DNA from: Rhodoferax sp.
Lineage (GTDB): Bacteria > Pseudomonadota > Gammaproteobacteria > Burkholderiales > Burkholderiaceae_C
Length of the DNA: 21,524 bases
NCBI GenBank assembly: GCA_024235935.1
Contig: JACKLL010000025.1
Coordinates: 1 to 21,524 of the forward strand
Direction: 5' to 3'
Below, piece after piece: positions 8,050 to 16,139 of this stretch (its first letter is position 1; each line of letters begins with the position of its first letter). Below the pieces are notes generated by a model. The model was not told the DNA's origin and did not search any database. It worked only from the letters and a program-made list of their open reading frames with translations. The position numbers were made by a program, and so were the translations under genes.

Positions 8050-8106
8050 GGTGTTTCCCGTCCTTGCGGGCAACCGCTGCCCGCCTTGCGATTGTCGATC
8101 GGGCCG

Positions 8107-8122
8107 CTTAGCGACGGCTTAA
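8107..8122 (-). promoter_or_regulatory. Candidate OmpR/PmrA-type operator upstream of the response regulator
   Basis: On the minus strand TTAAG (8122-8118) is followed, 11 bases further on, by CTAAG (8111-8107), separated by CCGTCG. A direct repeat with one helical-turn period is what tandem OmpR-family dimers bind. The PmrA and QseB sites are of the TTAA-N6/7-TTAA kind. It lies 58-74 bases upstream of the regulator ATG, a fitting place for autoregulation. The second half-site is imperfect and nothing in the sequence proves binding. Confidence 0.38.
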
Positions 8123-8160
8123 CGTGCGTGGCTTGCGCCCGGCAGGCATCGGGTGCATGG

Positions 8161-8180
8161 GGCCGGCGCGGCGTCCGGCC
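8161..8180 (-). terminator. GC-rich hairpin after the DsbG-like gene
   Basis: GGCCGG (8161-8166) and CCGGCC (8175-8180) form a six-pair GC stem with an eight-base loop, nine bases past the stop of the DsbG-like gene on the minus strand. No T-run follows, so it is not a canonical intrinsic terminator. It may only pause or protect the 3' end. It is low-complexity GC sequence and could be chance. Confidence 0.22.
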
Positions 8181-8188
8181 GCGCGCGA

Positions 8189-8803
8189 TCAGGGCGCGTC
8201 GACGCCGATCAAATTCGCCAGTGCGGCGGTGTCCATCGAGCCGCCACGGGTGGCCAGTTGTCCGGTGCGGGCATTCTTGACCACGGTGAAAGGCACGCCT
8301 TCCAGGCCGAGATTGGTGAACAGCTTGGTGTTGCTGTCGACGGACTGCTTGGCCTCGTCGGTCACGCCGGTGCCGGCGCCGATGCCACCTTTGCCTGCCG
8401 TCAACGATGCCTCGTGTTCGGCCATCGCCGCGGCGGGATCGGCGGACGACAGCAGGGTGGCGCCCTGGGCGGAGCTGGTGGCGTTGATCAGCCCGACCGG
8501 CATCCAGACGAAGCGCGCCTTCTTCTGCAACGGAATCGATGCGTTCCACAGATGGGCGCAATGCGGGCATTGGGGGTCGAAGAACACGTAGACGACCGTG
8601 TTGCTCATCATCGACCCGACATTGAAACCCTTGCCTTCGCTGGAGACGATCTCGACGCTGGGCGCACGCCGGGCCTGCTCGGATGTGGCGGCCGGCGCAC
8701 TGCTGGCGGTGCTGCCGGTGCTGGCTTCTTCGGTCTTGGAGCATGCGCCCAGGGCCAGGGTGACAGCCAGCAGGGCTGGCAACAGGAAGCGGTTACGTTT
8801 CAT
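8189..8803 (-). CDS. DsbG/DsbC-like thioredoxin-fold lipoprotein
   Basis: This is a 204-residue exported thiol-disulfide protein. The signal peptide ends in lipobox LALGAC, giving lipidation at Cys21. Asp is absent at the +2 position (it is Ser), so outer-membrane sorting is expected. A Ser/Thr/Ala/Glu linker (about 22-47) leads into a thioredoxin fold whose active site is FFDPQCPHC, with Cys79 and Cys82, the CPHC type seen in DsbA and related oxidoreductases. A later GVPFT segment supplies the cis-proline. The body resembles the C-terminal domain of DsbG (YVFFDPQCPHCAHLW, then an insert with Ala-rich helices) but lacks the N-terminal dimerisation domain. It therefore probably acts as a monomeric, lipid-anchored oxidase or reductase rather than a classical isomerase. 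It follows argH by 53 bases on the same strand and may be read from the argH promoter. Partner proteins are not in the window. Confidence 0.88.
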   Translation of the reverse strand: MKRNRFLLPALLAVTLALGACSKTEEASTGSTASSAPAATSEQARRAPSVEIVSSEGKGFNVGSMMSNTVVYVFFDPQCPHCAHLWNASIPLQKKARFVWMPVGLINATSSAQGATLLSSADPAAAMAEHEASLTAGKGGIGAGTGVTDEAKQSVDSNTKLFTNLGLEGVPFTVVKNARTGQLATRGGSMDTAALANLIGVDAP

Positions 8804-8856
8804 GGCGGAATGGCTTTCTTCAGGTCGGTTGCAAGTCGGAATCGGTGGCGGGAGCT

Positions 8857-10254
8857 TCAGGCCAGGCGCTGGCGGTGCCGTGCGACCTGGGCACGGACCT
8901 GGTCCGGCGCCGTGCCGCCCAGGATGTTACGGGCCTGCATCGAGCCACGCAGGCTCAGCACTGCATAAACATCCTGTTCGATGCGGGCATTGAAGCCTTG
9001 CAGCACCTGCAGCGGCAGCTCGGCCAGGTCGACGCCCTGGTCAATGGCGGTCTTGACGGCGTGGGCCACGGTTTCATGGGCGTCGCGGAACGGCAGGCCC
9101 TTGCGGGTCAGGTAGTCGGCCAGGTCGGTGGCGGTGGCGTAGCCACGGCGGGCTGCACGCTCCATGGCTTGCGGACGCACGGTGATGCCCTGCACCATTT
9201 CGGCGAAGATGCGCAGCGTGTCCTTGAGCGTGTCCACGCTGTCGAACAGCGGCTCCTTGTCTTCCTGGTTGTCCTTGTTGTAGGCCAGCGGCTGGCCCTT
9301 CATCAGCGTGATCAGGCCCATCAGATGCCCGACCACGCGGCCGGTCTTGCCGCGGGCGAGCTCGGGCACGTCCGGGTTCTTCTTCTGCGGCATGATGGAA
9401 CTGCCGGTGCAGAACCGGTCGGCGATGTCGATGAAGCCGAAGCTCTGGCTCATCCACAGCACCAGCTCCTCGCTCAGGCGGCTGAAATGCACCATGCACA
9501 GCGCGGCTGCGGCGGTGAACTCGATCGCGAAGTCGCGGTCGCTGACCGCGTCCAGGCTGTTCTGGCACACGCCATCCATGCCCAGGCTGGCTGCGACGCG
9601 CTCGCGATCGAGCGGATAGCTGGTACCGGCGAGCGCTGCGGCGCCCAGCGGCAGCCGGTTGACCCGCCGACGCGCGTCGGCCATGCGCTCGGCGTCGCGC
9701 GAGAACATTTCGACGTAGGCCAGCATGTGATGGCCGAAGGCGACCGGTTGCGCGACCTGCAGATGGGTGAAGCCCGGCAGGATGACGTCGGCGTTCTTTT
9801 CGGCCAGGTCGACCAGGGCGATCTGCAACAGTCGCAGCAGGTCGGCAATGGCGTCGATCTCGTCGCGCAGCCACAGGCGCACGTCGGTGGCCACCTGGTC
9901 ATTGCGCGAGCGGCCGGTATGCAGGCGCTTGCCGGCGTCGCCGGCCAGTTGCGTCAGCCGGGCCTCGATGTTCAGGTGCACGTCTTCGAGGTCCAGCTTC
10001 CACTCGAAGCTGCCCGCTTCGATCTCGGTCGCGATGGTCTGCATGCCGGCGACGATGGCCGCATGGTCCCGCGCACTGATGATGCCCTGGTGGCACAGCA
10101 TTTCGGCATGGGCCAGCGAGCCGGCAATGTCGACCCGCCACAGGCGCTTGTCGAAGAACACGCTCGAGGTATAGCGCTTGACGAGGTCGCTCATGGGCTC
10201 GGAGAACAGCGCGGACCACGCAGCCGATTTGTTGTCGAGTTGGTTCTGGGACAT
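8857..10254 (-). CDS. argH: Argininosuccinate lyase
   Basis: This 465-residue cytoplasmic enzyme splits argininosuccinate into arginine and fumarate, the last step of arginine synthesis. It belongs to the fumarase/aspartase superfamily and acts as a homotetramer. The N-terminus (NKSAAWSALFSEPMSDLVKR) fits family members once the usual short leader is allowed for. The three superfamily signature regions are present: the HTGRSRNDQVATD segment (about residues 112-124), GFTHLQVAQPV with the catalytic-base region (about 159-169), and GSSIMPQKKNPD (about 284-295), whose serines around 285-286 include the catalytic one. Length equals the usual 460-470. The gene diverges from the AlgZ-type kinase across 78 bases. 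The thioredoxin-fold lipoprotein gene follows on the same strand. Confidence 0.98.
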   Translation of the reverse strand: MSQNQLDNKSAAWSALFSEPMSDLVKRYTSSVFFDKRLWRVDIAGSLAHAEMLCHQGIISARDHAAIVAGMQTIATEIEAGSFEWKLDLEDVHLNIEARLTQLAGDAGKRLHTGRSRNDQVATDVRLWLRDEIDAIADLLRLLQIALVDLAEKNADVILPGFTHLQVAQPVAFGHHMLAYVEMFSRDAERMADARRRVNRLPLGAAALAGTSYPLDRERVAASLGMDGVCQNSLDAVSDRDFAIEFTAAAALCMVHFSRLSEELVLWMSQSFGFIDIADRFCTGSSIMPQKKNPDVPELARGKTGRVVGHLMGLITLMKGQPLAYNKDNQEDKEPLFDSVDTLKDTLRIFAEMVQGITVRPQAMERAARRGYATATDLADYLTRKGLPFRDAHETVAHAVKTAIDQGVDLAELPLQVLQGFNARIEQDVYAVLSLRGSMQARNILGGTAPDQVRAQVARHRQRLA

Positions 10255-10267
10255 GGAATGGGATGGT

Positions 10268-10328
10268 TGGCCGGGCCAGGATCTGGTCCGAAGGGTGCAA
10301 GATCACCAATAATCAGGTCAACAACCTG
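10268..10328. promoter_or_regulatory. Divergent argH/algZ intergenic region with short palindromes
   Basis: The 78 bases between the argH and kinase start codons hold three small inverted repeats. They are TGGCCGGGCCA at 10268-10278, CCAG-gat-CTGG at 10276-10286, and CAGGT-caaca-ACCTG at 10314-10328, the last ending four bases before the kinase ATG. They could be operators shared by the divergent genes, or the last one a hairpin over the ribosome-binding region. No consensus for a known regulator is recognised and no clear -35/-10 pair stands out. Confidence 0.3.
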
Positions 10329-10332
10329 GTAC

Positions 10333-11373
10333 ATGATGAAAGACAGCGAGATTTTATCGACCTTTCACGAACTCGATGCACGGCGCGCGCGTACAGCGCC
10401 GTCCCGGCCGCTGATCTTCGACGCCTGCCAGTTGGGTGTGCTTCTGCGCGCTGTGCTGTTTGTCGAACTGGTGATGGCCATCGGGGCCTTGTTCGGCGTG
10501 TCCTCGGTATTCGACTGGGGACTGCGCCTGGCCGTCCTGACCGGAGCGGCCTTGCCCGGGACCCTGGCATGGCTGGTCGTGGCCTGCTTCAGCAAAAACC
10601 TGATCGCCCGGCTGCCCACCAGCTGGCAATACGCGGCGGGCGTGTTGCTGGGTGCACTGGCCGGACTGTACGGCTGTGCCATGGTCGTGCTCGCCGGACT
10701 GCTGGAGCAGGGCCCCTGGCTGGCCTGCGCCATGACAGGGGCCGCTCTGGCCGCAGCCCTGGTGGCAGCGCTGGTGATGCGGATGCGGGCCCGCACGCCG
10801 GCCGATACCGCGGCGCGCCTGTCGGAGCTGCAGTCGCGGATCCGCCCTCATTTCCTGTTCAATACGCTCAACAGCGCCATTGCGCTGGTGCGCGCGGAGC
10901 CTGCCAAGGCCGAGACGCTGCTGGAGGACCTCAGTGACCTGTTCCGGCATGCGCTGGTCGAACAGGGTGAGGCAGTGACGCTGGCCGAGGAGGTCGAACT
11001 GGCGCGCCGCTACCTGGCGATCGAGCAGGTCCGTTTCGGTGAGCGGCTTCAGCTGGAGTGGGATCTGGATCCGGGCGCCGAGCGTGCGCTGCTGCCGCCG
11101 CTGCTGTTGCAGCCGCTGGTGGAGAACGCCGTCCACCATGGCGTGGAGCCCAGCGATGCCGGAGCCACCGTGCGCATTTCGACCCAGCGGCGCGGGACGG
11201 TGGTCGTCATCAAGGTGACCAACACGGTGCCGGCCGGTGCAGGTGCACCCGGACACGGACTGGCGCTGGACAATGTGCGCGATCGGCTGCGCCTGTTGCA
11301 CGATGTGCAGGGGCGGTTCAGCAGCGGCCTGGTCGACGGGGTTTACCAGGTGCGGATGGAGGTGCCGGTATGA
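10333..11373 (+). CDS. algZ: LytS/AlgZ-type sensor histidine kinase
   Basis: The protein has 346 residues. The start is the first of two adjacent ATGs (10333, 10336), where conserved-looking sequence begins; there is no strong Shine-Dalgarno. A cytosolic N-terminus of about 40 residues is followed by four hydrophobic segments (about 45-150), as in AlgZ/FimS of Pseudomonas. The His_kinase domain has the phosphoacceptor motif RIRPHFLFNTLNS, with His173. The ATPase follows, with an N-box-like LVENAVHHGVEP (about 263-274) and a GHGLALDNVRDRL G-box. As in AlgZ, the N-box has a His-Gly pair in place of the usual Lys-Tyr. A LytTR regulator gene follows 85 bases downstream, and argH lies divergent, the same neighbourhood as algZ-algR in Pseudomonas. 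Orthology is inferred from this synteny. The alginate role need not apply here, because AlgR-type systems also govern pili and virulence. Confidence 0.86.
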   Translation: MMKDSEILSTFHELDARRARTAPSRPLIFDACQLGVLLRAVLFVELVMAIGALFGVSSVFDWGLRLAVLTGAALPGTLAWLVVACFSKNLIARLPTSWQYAAGVLLGALAGLYGCAMVVLAGLLEQGPWLACAMTGAALAAALVAALVMRMRARTPADTAARLSELQSRIRPHFLFNTLNSAIALVRAEPAKAETLLEDLSDLFRHALVEQGEAVTLAEEVELARRYLAIEQVRFGERLQLEWDLDPGAERALLPPLLLQPLVENAVHHGVEPSDAGATVRISTQRRGTVVVIKVTNTVPAGAGAPGHGLALDNVRDRLRLLHDVQGRFSSGLVDGVYQVRMEVPV

Positions 11374-11458
11374 GACGCTGGCGCGGTGCCGTCAACGCGG
11401 GTGTCCACGTGCAGCAGCGTCGCCCGAGCGCCGGTCGTGCATGGACAGGGAATACGTG

Positions 11459-12205
11459 ATGGCTATCAAGGCATTGATCGTCGACGATGAAGCGCTGGCC
11501 CGCACGCGCATGCGAAGCCTGCTGCAGGATTGCGCCTTGCCCAAGGTCGAGGTCGGCGGCGAGGCGGCCAATGCAGGGCAGGCGCTGGCGCTGCTGGCGC
11601 AGCATTCCTTTGACGTCGTGCTGCTGGATATCCATATGCCGGGCACCGACGGTCTGGCGCTGGCCCACCAGCTCACCGGCAGGGCGGATGCACCCGCGGT
11701 GGTGTTCGTCACCGCCCACGCCGGGCACGCGCTGCGGGCCTTTGATCTGGAGGCCATCGACTATGTGACCAAACCGGTGCGGCTGTCGCGCCTGGTACTG
11801 GCGCTGCAAAAGGTCGAGCGGCGCCTGGCGGCCAGCCGGGCCCTGTTGCCGGAGACGGCAGCGCCGGCGCTGACCATCCAGGATCGCGGCCGTACCGAGC
11901 GCGTGCCCTTGTCGGAGGTCATCTACCTGAAGGCCGAGCTCAAGTACGTGACCGTGCGCACCAAGGAGCGCAATCTGATCCTGGACGGTGCCCTCAACGA
12001 ACTGGAGGAGCGCCACAGCGCGTACTTCGTGCGCATCCATCGCAATGCGCTGGTGGCGCGCTGGCGGGTGCGCGCGCTGGAAAAGCACTTCGACGAGGAG
12101 GAGGGCGAAGGCTGGGCGGTGCGCCTGCAAGGCGTCGACGAATTGCTGGCAGTATCGCGACGCCAGCTGTCGGTGGTGCGCGAACTGCTCAACAACCCGT
12201 CCTGA
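11459..12205 (+). CDS. algR: LytTR-family response regulator (AlgR-type)
   Basis: This is a 248-residue DNA-binding regulator. The ATG at 11459 is preferred: AGGGA lies about eight bases upstream and the protein then begins MAIKALIVDDE. An alternative ATG at 11441 would add six residues. The receiver domain has the acidic pair in VDDE, the phosphorylated Asp57 in VVLLDIHMPGTDG, Thr in VTAHAGHA and Lys in VTKPV. The LytTR domain (about 145-245) shows the typical YLKAELKYVTVRTKER and FVRIHRNALVA blocks. LytTR proteins bind direct repeats with a ten-stranded beta fold. It is the partner of the upstream kinase. The 85 bases between the two contain no gene of their own. Its stop faces the ppc stop 35 bases away. 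Confidence 0.9.
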   Translation: MAIKALIVDDEALARTRMRSLLQDCALPKVEVGGEAANAGQALALLAQHSFDVVLLDIHMPGTDGLALAHQLTGRADAPAVVFVTAHAGHALRAFDLEAIDYVTKPVRLSRLVLALQKVERRLAASRALLPETAAPALTIQDRGRTERVPLSEVIYLKAELKYVTVRTKERNLILDGALNELEERHSAYFVRIHRNALVARWRVRALEKHFDEEEGEGWAVRLQGVDELLAVSRRQLSVVRELLNNPS

Positions 12206-12207
12206 CG

Positions 12208-12232
12208 CGCGCACCGCAGCGGGCCGTGCGCG
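12208..12232. terminator. Hairpin between convergent algR and ppc
   Basis: CGCGCAC (12208-12214) and GTGCGCG (12226-12232) form a seven-pair stem with an 11-base loop in the 35-base gap between two converging stops. It is symmetric and so could serve both strands, but no T-run follows on either side. An intrinsic terminator is therefore only weakly supported. Confidence 0.33.
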
Positions 12233-12240
12233 TGTGCCGA

Positions 12241-15075
12241 TCAGCCGGTGTTGCGCAAGCCGGCCGCGATGCCGTTGATCGAAATATGGATGCCGCGCCG
12301 CTGGCGGTCATCGATCTGTCCGGCGCGGTGGCGCCGGATCAGCTCGATCTGCAAGTGGTGCAGCGGGTCGATGTACGGGAAGCGATGGCGGATCGAGCGC
12401 TGCAGCGCCGCGTTGTTGGCCAGCCGGTGCTTGTCACCGGTGATCTGCGCCAGCGCGGTCGAGGTCAGGTGCCATTCGGTCTCGATCGCGACCATGATCT
12501 TCTTGCGCAGCCGGCTGTTGGACACCAGCTCGGCATAGCGCGATGCCAGCGCCAGGTCGCTCTTGGCCATGACCATGTCCATGTTGGACAAAAGGGCGCG
12601 GAAGAACGGCCACTGGCGCTCCATTTTCTGCAGCAGCGCCATGCGCTCCTTGCGCGAGTCCGGCCCGGGCGCATGCAGGAATTCACTGATGGCCGAGCCG
12701 AAGCCGTACCAGCCCGGCAGCGTCAGCCGGCACTGGCCCCAGCTGAAGCCCCAGGGAATCGCGCGCAGGTCCTCGATCGCCTGCGAGGGCTTGCGCGAGG
12801 CCGGCCGAGAGCCGATGTTGAGTTCGGCAATCTCGCGGATCGGCGTGGCGCCGAAGAAGTATTCGGTGAAACCCGGTGTCTGGTAGACCAGCTTGCGGTA
12901 GGCCGCCATGCTCGAGGTCGACAAGGCGGCGGCGGTGTCCAGGAACACCCGCGGTACCGGCTTGGCCGCCGGCATCAGCGTGGCTTCCAGCGTGGCGGCC
13001 ACCAGGGTTTCCAGATTGCGCCGTCCGATGTCCGGGTTGGCGTACTTGCTGCCGATGACCTCGCCCTGTTCGGTCAGGCGGATCTGTCCGCGCACGGTGC
13101 CCGGCGGTTGGGCCAGGATGGCCTGGTAGCTCGGTCCGCCGCCACGTCCGACCGTGCCGCCGCGGCCGTGGAACATGCGCAGCCGGATCGGCGCCTGGCC
13201 TGGCGTGGCTTCGGACAGCTCGTCGAACAGCGCCACCAGGGCCACTTCGGCCAGATAGAGCTCCCAGTTGCTGGTGAAGATGCCGCCATCCTTGTTGCTG
13301 TCGGAGTAGCCCAGCATGATGTCCTGCTCGGCGCCGCTGCGCCGCACCAGGTCATGGATGGCGGGCAGGGCATAGAAGTCGCGCATGATGCCGGCGGCGT
13401 TGCGCAGGTCTTCGATGGTCTCGAACAGCGGCACGACGATCAGGTCGGTGCGCGGTGCGCGGTCCAACGTGTCGTGCATCAGGCCGGTTTCCTTCTGCAG
13501 CAGCAATACCTCCAGCAGGTCGCTGACCGTCTCGGTGTGGCTGATGATGTAGTGTCGCAGCGACTCCTGTCCGAACCGGGTCAGCATCTCGCGGGCACAG
13601 CGGAAGATGGCCAGCTCGTCCTGCACCAGACTGGAATAGCCGTGTTCGAGCACCTGCAGCGGCCGCGCGTCGCGCAGCAGCTTCAGCAGGACCTGCTGCT
13701 TGGCCGATTCATCGAGCTGGGCATAGTCGGGCTCCACGCGGGCAACCGCCAGCAGCTCGGCGACGACGAGTTCGTGCTTGTCCGAACTCTGGCGCAGGTC
13801 GACGGTCGCCAGGTGAAAGCCGAACACGTCGACCGCACGGATCAGCGGACGCAGCCGCTGCTCGACCAGCACACCGCTGTGGTTCTCCATCAGCGAGGCT
13901 TCGATCGTGCGCAGATCGGCGATGAAGGCCTGCGCGTTCGGATACGGGTTCTGCGGTGCCACCGCATGGCGCGCGGCCTCGCCGCCGGTGAGGTCCTTGA
14001 GCGTGGCGGCCAGCCGTGCGTAGATGCCGGTCAGCGCCAGCCGGTAGGGTTCGTCCTGGCGGTGTTCGTTGGTGTCGGGCGAGCGTGCGGCCAGCGCCTT
14101 CATGTCTGCCGAGCATTGGGCCAGGATGGCGGAGACCGACAACTCACCGCCCAGCAGGTGTACTTCGGTCAGGTAGTGGCGCAGCGCCACTTCGGCCTGG
14201 CGCTTGAGGGCATGCGACAGCGTCTGTGCGCTGACGTTCGGATTGCCGTCGCGATCGCCGCCGATCCACTGGCCCATGCGCAGAAAGCTGTGGATGTTGC
14301 GCTGGCCCAGCTCGCGCTCCAGCTCGGCATACAGGCGGGGAATCTCGCGCAGGAAGGTGGCCTCGTAGTAGCTCAGCGCGTTTTCGATCTCGTCGGCGAC
14401 GGTCAGCTTGGTGAAGCGCAGCAGCCGGGTCTGCCACAGCTGCGTGACGCGGGCGCGGATCAGCGCTTCGTTGCGCGCCAGTTCGCGCGGTGTCAGCGCG
14501 TCCTTGTGGGACTGCGTGGCCAGGGCCTGCACCCGGATCGCGTCACGGGCCGTGAGCAGCTGCGCAATGCCACGCTCCGCATCCAGGATGCTCTTGCGCT
14601 GGACTTCGGTCGGGTGCGCCGTCAGCACGGGCGATACGAAGCTGCCAGCCAGGGTGCTGACGATGGTGGAGGGCGCAACGCCCGCCCAGCGCAGCCGCGA
14701 CAGCGCAACGTCGATGCTGCCTTCCTGGGTATTGCCGGCGCGCTCATGAAAGGCCCGGCGGCGGATGTGGTGGCGGTCTTCCGCAAGGTTGACCAGATGG
14801 CTGAAATAGGTGAACGCGCGAATCACGCTGACGGTCTGGTCGCCGCTGAGGCTGACCAGCAGCTTCTTCAGCGCCCGGTCCGCATCGTGGTCGGCATGGC
14901 GCCGGAATGCGACCGACAGCTTGCGGATCTGCTCGATGAGGTCGAATGCGGCATCGCCGTCCTGGTCACGGATCACGTCGCCCAGAATCCGACCGAGCAT
15001 GCGAATGTCTTCCACCAGGGGACGTTCGTTTTCGCGGGCGCGGCGGGTGGTTTCGGTTTGTGCTTTCGGCGTCAT
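12241..15075 (-). CDS. ppc: Phosphoenolpyruvate carboxylase
   Basis: This 944-residue cytoplasmic enzyme carboxylates PEP to oxaloacetate, replenishing the TCA cycle; it is a homotetramer of the bacterial type. The start at 15075 (MTPKAQTE) gives a normal N-terminus, whereas reading further upstream runs through unrelated sequence antisense to hemC. Catalytic landmarks are VLTAHPTEVQRKSI with His154, the SDSNKDGG segment (about residue 590), the mobile-loop motif FHGRGGTVGRGGGP (about 630-643), and the C-terminal tetrapeptide RNTG, which corresponds to the invariant QNTG end. The reading frame is intact and ends exactly at this tail. Compared with E. coli (883 residues) it is about 60 longer, as is common in beta-proteobacteria. 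It converges with algR and diverges from hemC across 84 bases. Its orientation is opposite to all genes to its right until rne. Confidence 0.98.
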   Translation of the reverse strand: MTPKAQTETTRRARENERPLVEDIRMLGRILGDVIRDQDGDAAFDLIEQIRKLSVAFRRHADHDADRALKKLLVSLSGDQTVSVIRAFTYFSHLVNLAEDRHHIRRRAFHERAGNTQEGSIDVALSRLRWAGVAPSTIVSTLAGSFVSPVLTAHPTEVQRKSILDAERGIAQLLTARDAIRVQALATQSHKDALTPRELARNEALIRARVTQLWQTRLLRFTKLTVADEIENALSYYEATFLREIPRLYAELERELGQRNIHSFLRMGQWIGGDRDGNPNVSAQTLSHALKRQAEVALRHYLTEVHLLGGELSVSAILAQCSADMKALAARSPDTNEHRQDEPYRLALTGIYARLAATLKDLTGGEAARHAVAPQNPYPNAQAFIADLRTIEASLMENHSGVLVEQRLRPLIRAVDVFGFHLATVDLRQSSDKHELVVAELLAVARVEPDYAQLDESAKQQVLLKLLRDARPLQVLEHGYSSLVQDELAIFRCAREMLTRFGQESLRHYIISHTETVSDLLEVLLLQKETGLMHDTLDRAPRTDLIVVPLFETIEDLRNAAGIMRDFYALPAIHDLVRRSGAEQDIMLGYSDSNKDGGIFTSNWELYLAEVALVALFDELSEATPGQAPIRLRMFHGRGGTVGRGGGPSYQAILAQPPGTVRGQIRLTEQGEVIGSKYANPDIGRRNLETLVAATLEATLMPAAKPVPRVFLDTAAALSTSSMAAYRKLVYQTPGFTEYFFGATPIREIAELNIGSRPASRKPSQAIEDLRAIPWGFSWGQCRLTLPGWYGFGSAISEFLHAPGPDSRKERMALLQKMERQWPFFRALLSNMDMVMAKSDLALASRYAELVSNSRLRKKIMVAIETEWHLTSTALAQITGDKHRLANNAALQRSIRHRFPYIDPLHHLQIELIRRHRAGQIDDRQRRGIHISINGIAAGLRNTG

Positions 15076-15113
15076 GGATGGGAAGAGGAAGTGGGGCGGT
15101 CGGGTACAGGGCC

Positions 15114-15123
15114 ATGCTAGCAT
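15114..15123. promoter_or_regulatory. Palindrome in the ppc/hemC divergent region
   Basis: ATGCTAGCAT is a perfect 10-bp palindrome 46 bases upstream of the hemC TTG, in the 84-base gap shared with ppc. It may be an operator or part of a promoter for hemC. No known regulator is identified. The rest of the gap has no convincing Shine-Dalgarno for hemC. Confidence 0.3.
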
Positions 15124-15159
15124 CGCTGCGCCCCCTGTGATTACCAACCGGTTACGACT

Positions 15160-16122
15160 TTGACCCAGCCAGCGCGCCCCCCTCTTGTCATCGCCACCCG
15201 CGAGAGCCGACTGGCCTTGTGGCAGGCCCGCCATGTGCAGCAACGTCTCGAGGCGCTCGGTCATCCGGTGCAATTGCTGGGCATGACCACCCGTGGCGAC
15301 CAGATCCTGGACCGCACCTTGAGCAAGGTTGGCGGCAAGGGCCTGTTCGTCAAGGAACTGGAGACCGCGCTTGCCCAAGGGCAGGCCGATCTGGCGGTGC
15401 ATTCGCTCAAGGACGTGCCGATGCAGTTGCCCGAAGGTTTCGCGCTGGCCTGCGTCATGGAGCGCGAAGACCCGCACGATGCCTGGGTTTCCAATCATTG
15501 CGCCACGCTGGCCGACTTGCCGCCCGATGCGGTTGTCGGTACCTCCAGCCTGCGGCGCATGGTCTTGTTGCGCGACATGCTGGCGCGGATGGGGCGCCAG
15601 GACGTGCGTATCGAACCGCTGCGCGGCAACCTGGACACGCGCCTGCGCAAGCTCGACGATGGTGCCTACGCGGCCATCGTGCTGGCCGCTGCCGGCCTCA
15701 AGCGGCTGGAGCTGGAAACCCGCATTCGCCAGGTCTTCACGGCGCAGCAGATGCTGCCGGCGGCCGGGCAGGGCGCATTGGGGATCGAGGTCCTGTCCGA
15801 CCGGCAGGACCTGATCGATGTCCTGGCGCCCTTGTCGCACCGGCCGAGCTGGTGGGTGGTGGCGGCCGAACGGGCCGTCAGTCGCGCCATGGGCGGGAGC
15901 TGCTCGATGCCGCTGGCGGCCCATGGGGTCTGGCAGGGGGACACGCTGAAGCTCGAAGCCGCCTGGGGCGACGCCGAACCGGCGGCGGGCGCATCGCCGC
16001 CACTGGTGCGCGCGCACGGTCAGCAAAAGGTCACATCGCTGGAGCAGGCCGAACGGCTGGGGTCCTCGGTGGCGCAACAGTTGCTTGAACGCGGGGCTCA
16101 GGGCCCTTCGGCGTCTGCCTGA
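15160..16122 (+). CDS. hemC: Hydroxymethylbilane synthase (porphobilinogen deaminase)
   Basis: The protein has 320 residues and joins four porphobilinogen molecules into hydroxymethylbilane, early in haem synthesis. The start is TTG at 15160: between the last in-frame stop (15118-15120) and the conserved N-terminus there is no ATG or GTG, and the family must begin before VIATRESRLALWQA. Catalytic features are HSLKDVP with Asp85, the arginine-rich GTSSLRR and IEPLRGNLDTRLRKL segments, and Cys248 in GGSCSMPLAAHG, which carries the dipyrromethane cofactor. The fold ends around residue 300 with an Ala-rich tail. It opens the hemC-hemD-hemX-hemY operon, with 17 bases to hemD. No strong ribosome-binding site precedes the TTG. 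Confidence 0.97.
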   Translation: MTQPARPPLVIATRESRLALWQARHVQQRLEALGHPVQLLGMTTRGDQILDRTLSKVGGKGLFVKELETALAQGQADLAVHSLKDVPMQLPEGFALACVMEREDPHDAWVSNHCATLADLPPDAVVGTSSLRRMVLLRDMLARMGRQDVRIEPLRGNLDTRLRKLDDGAYAAIVLAAAGLKRLELETRIRQVFTAQQMLPAAGQGALGIEVLSDRQDLIDVLAPLSHRPSWWVVAAERAVSRAMGGSCSMPLAAHGVWQGDTLKLEAAWGDAEPAAGASPPLVRAHGQQKVTSLEQAERLGSSVAQQLLERGAQGPSASA

Positions 16123-16139
16123 CGGGCCTTGCCGACACC

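Noticed and set aside
8845..10332. Long N-terminal extension of the AlgZ-type kinase
   Set aside because: The frame is open far upstream but runs antisense through argH. The ATG at 10333 gives the family length and a normal N-terminus.
12226..15120. Very long open frame (964 codons) on the plus strand opposite ppc
   Set aside because: ppc on the minus strand has all catalytic motifs and a proper C-terminus. The antisense frame is open because GC-rich codon bias suppresses stops, and its product resembles no family.
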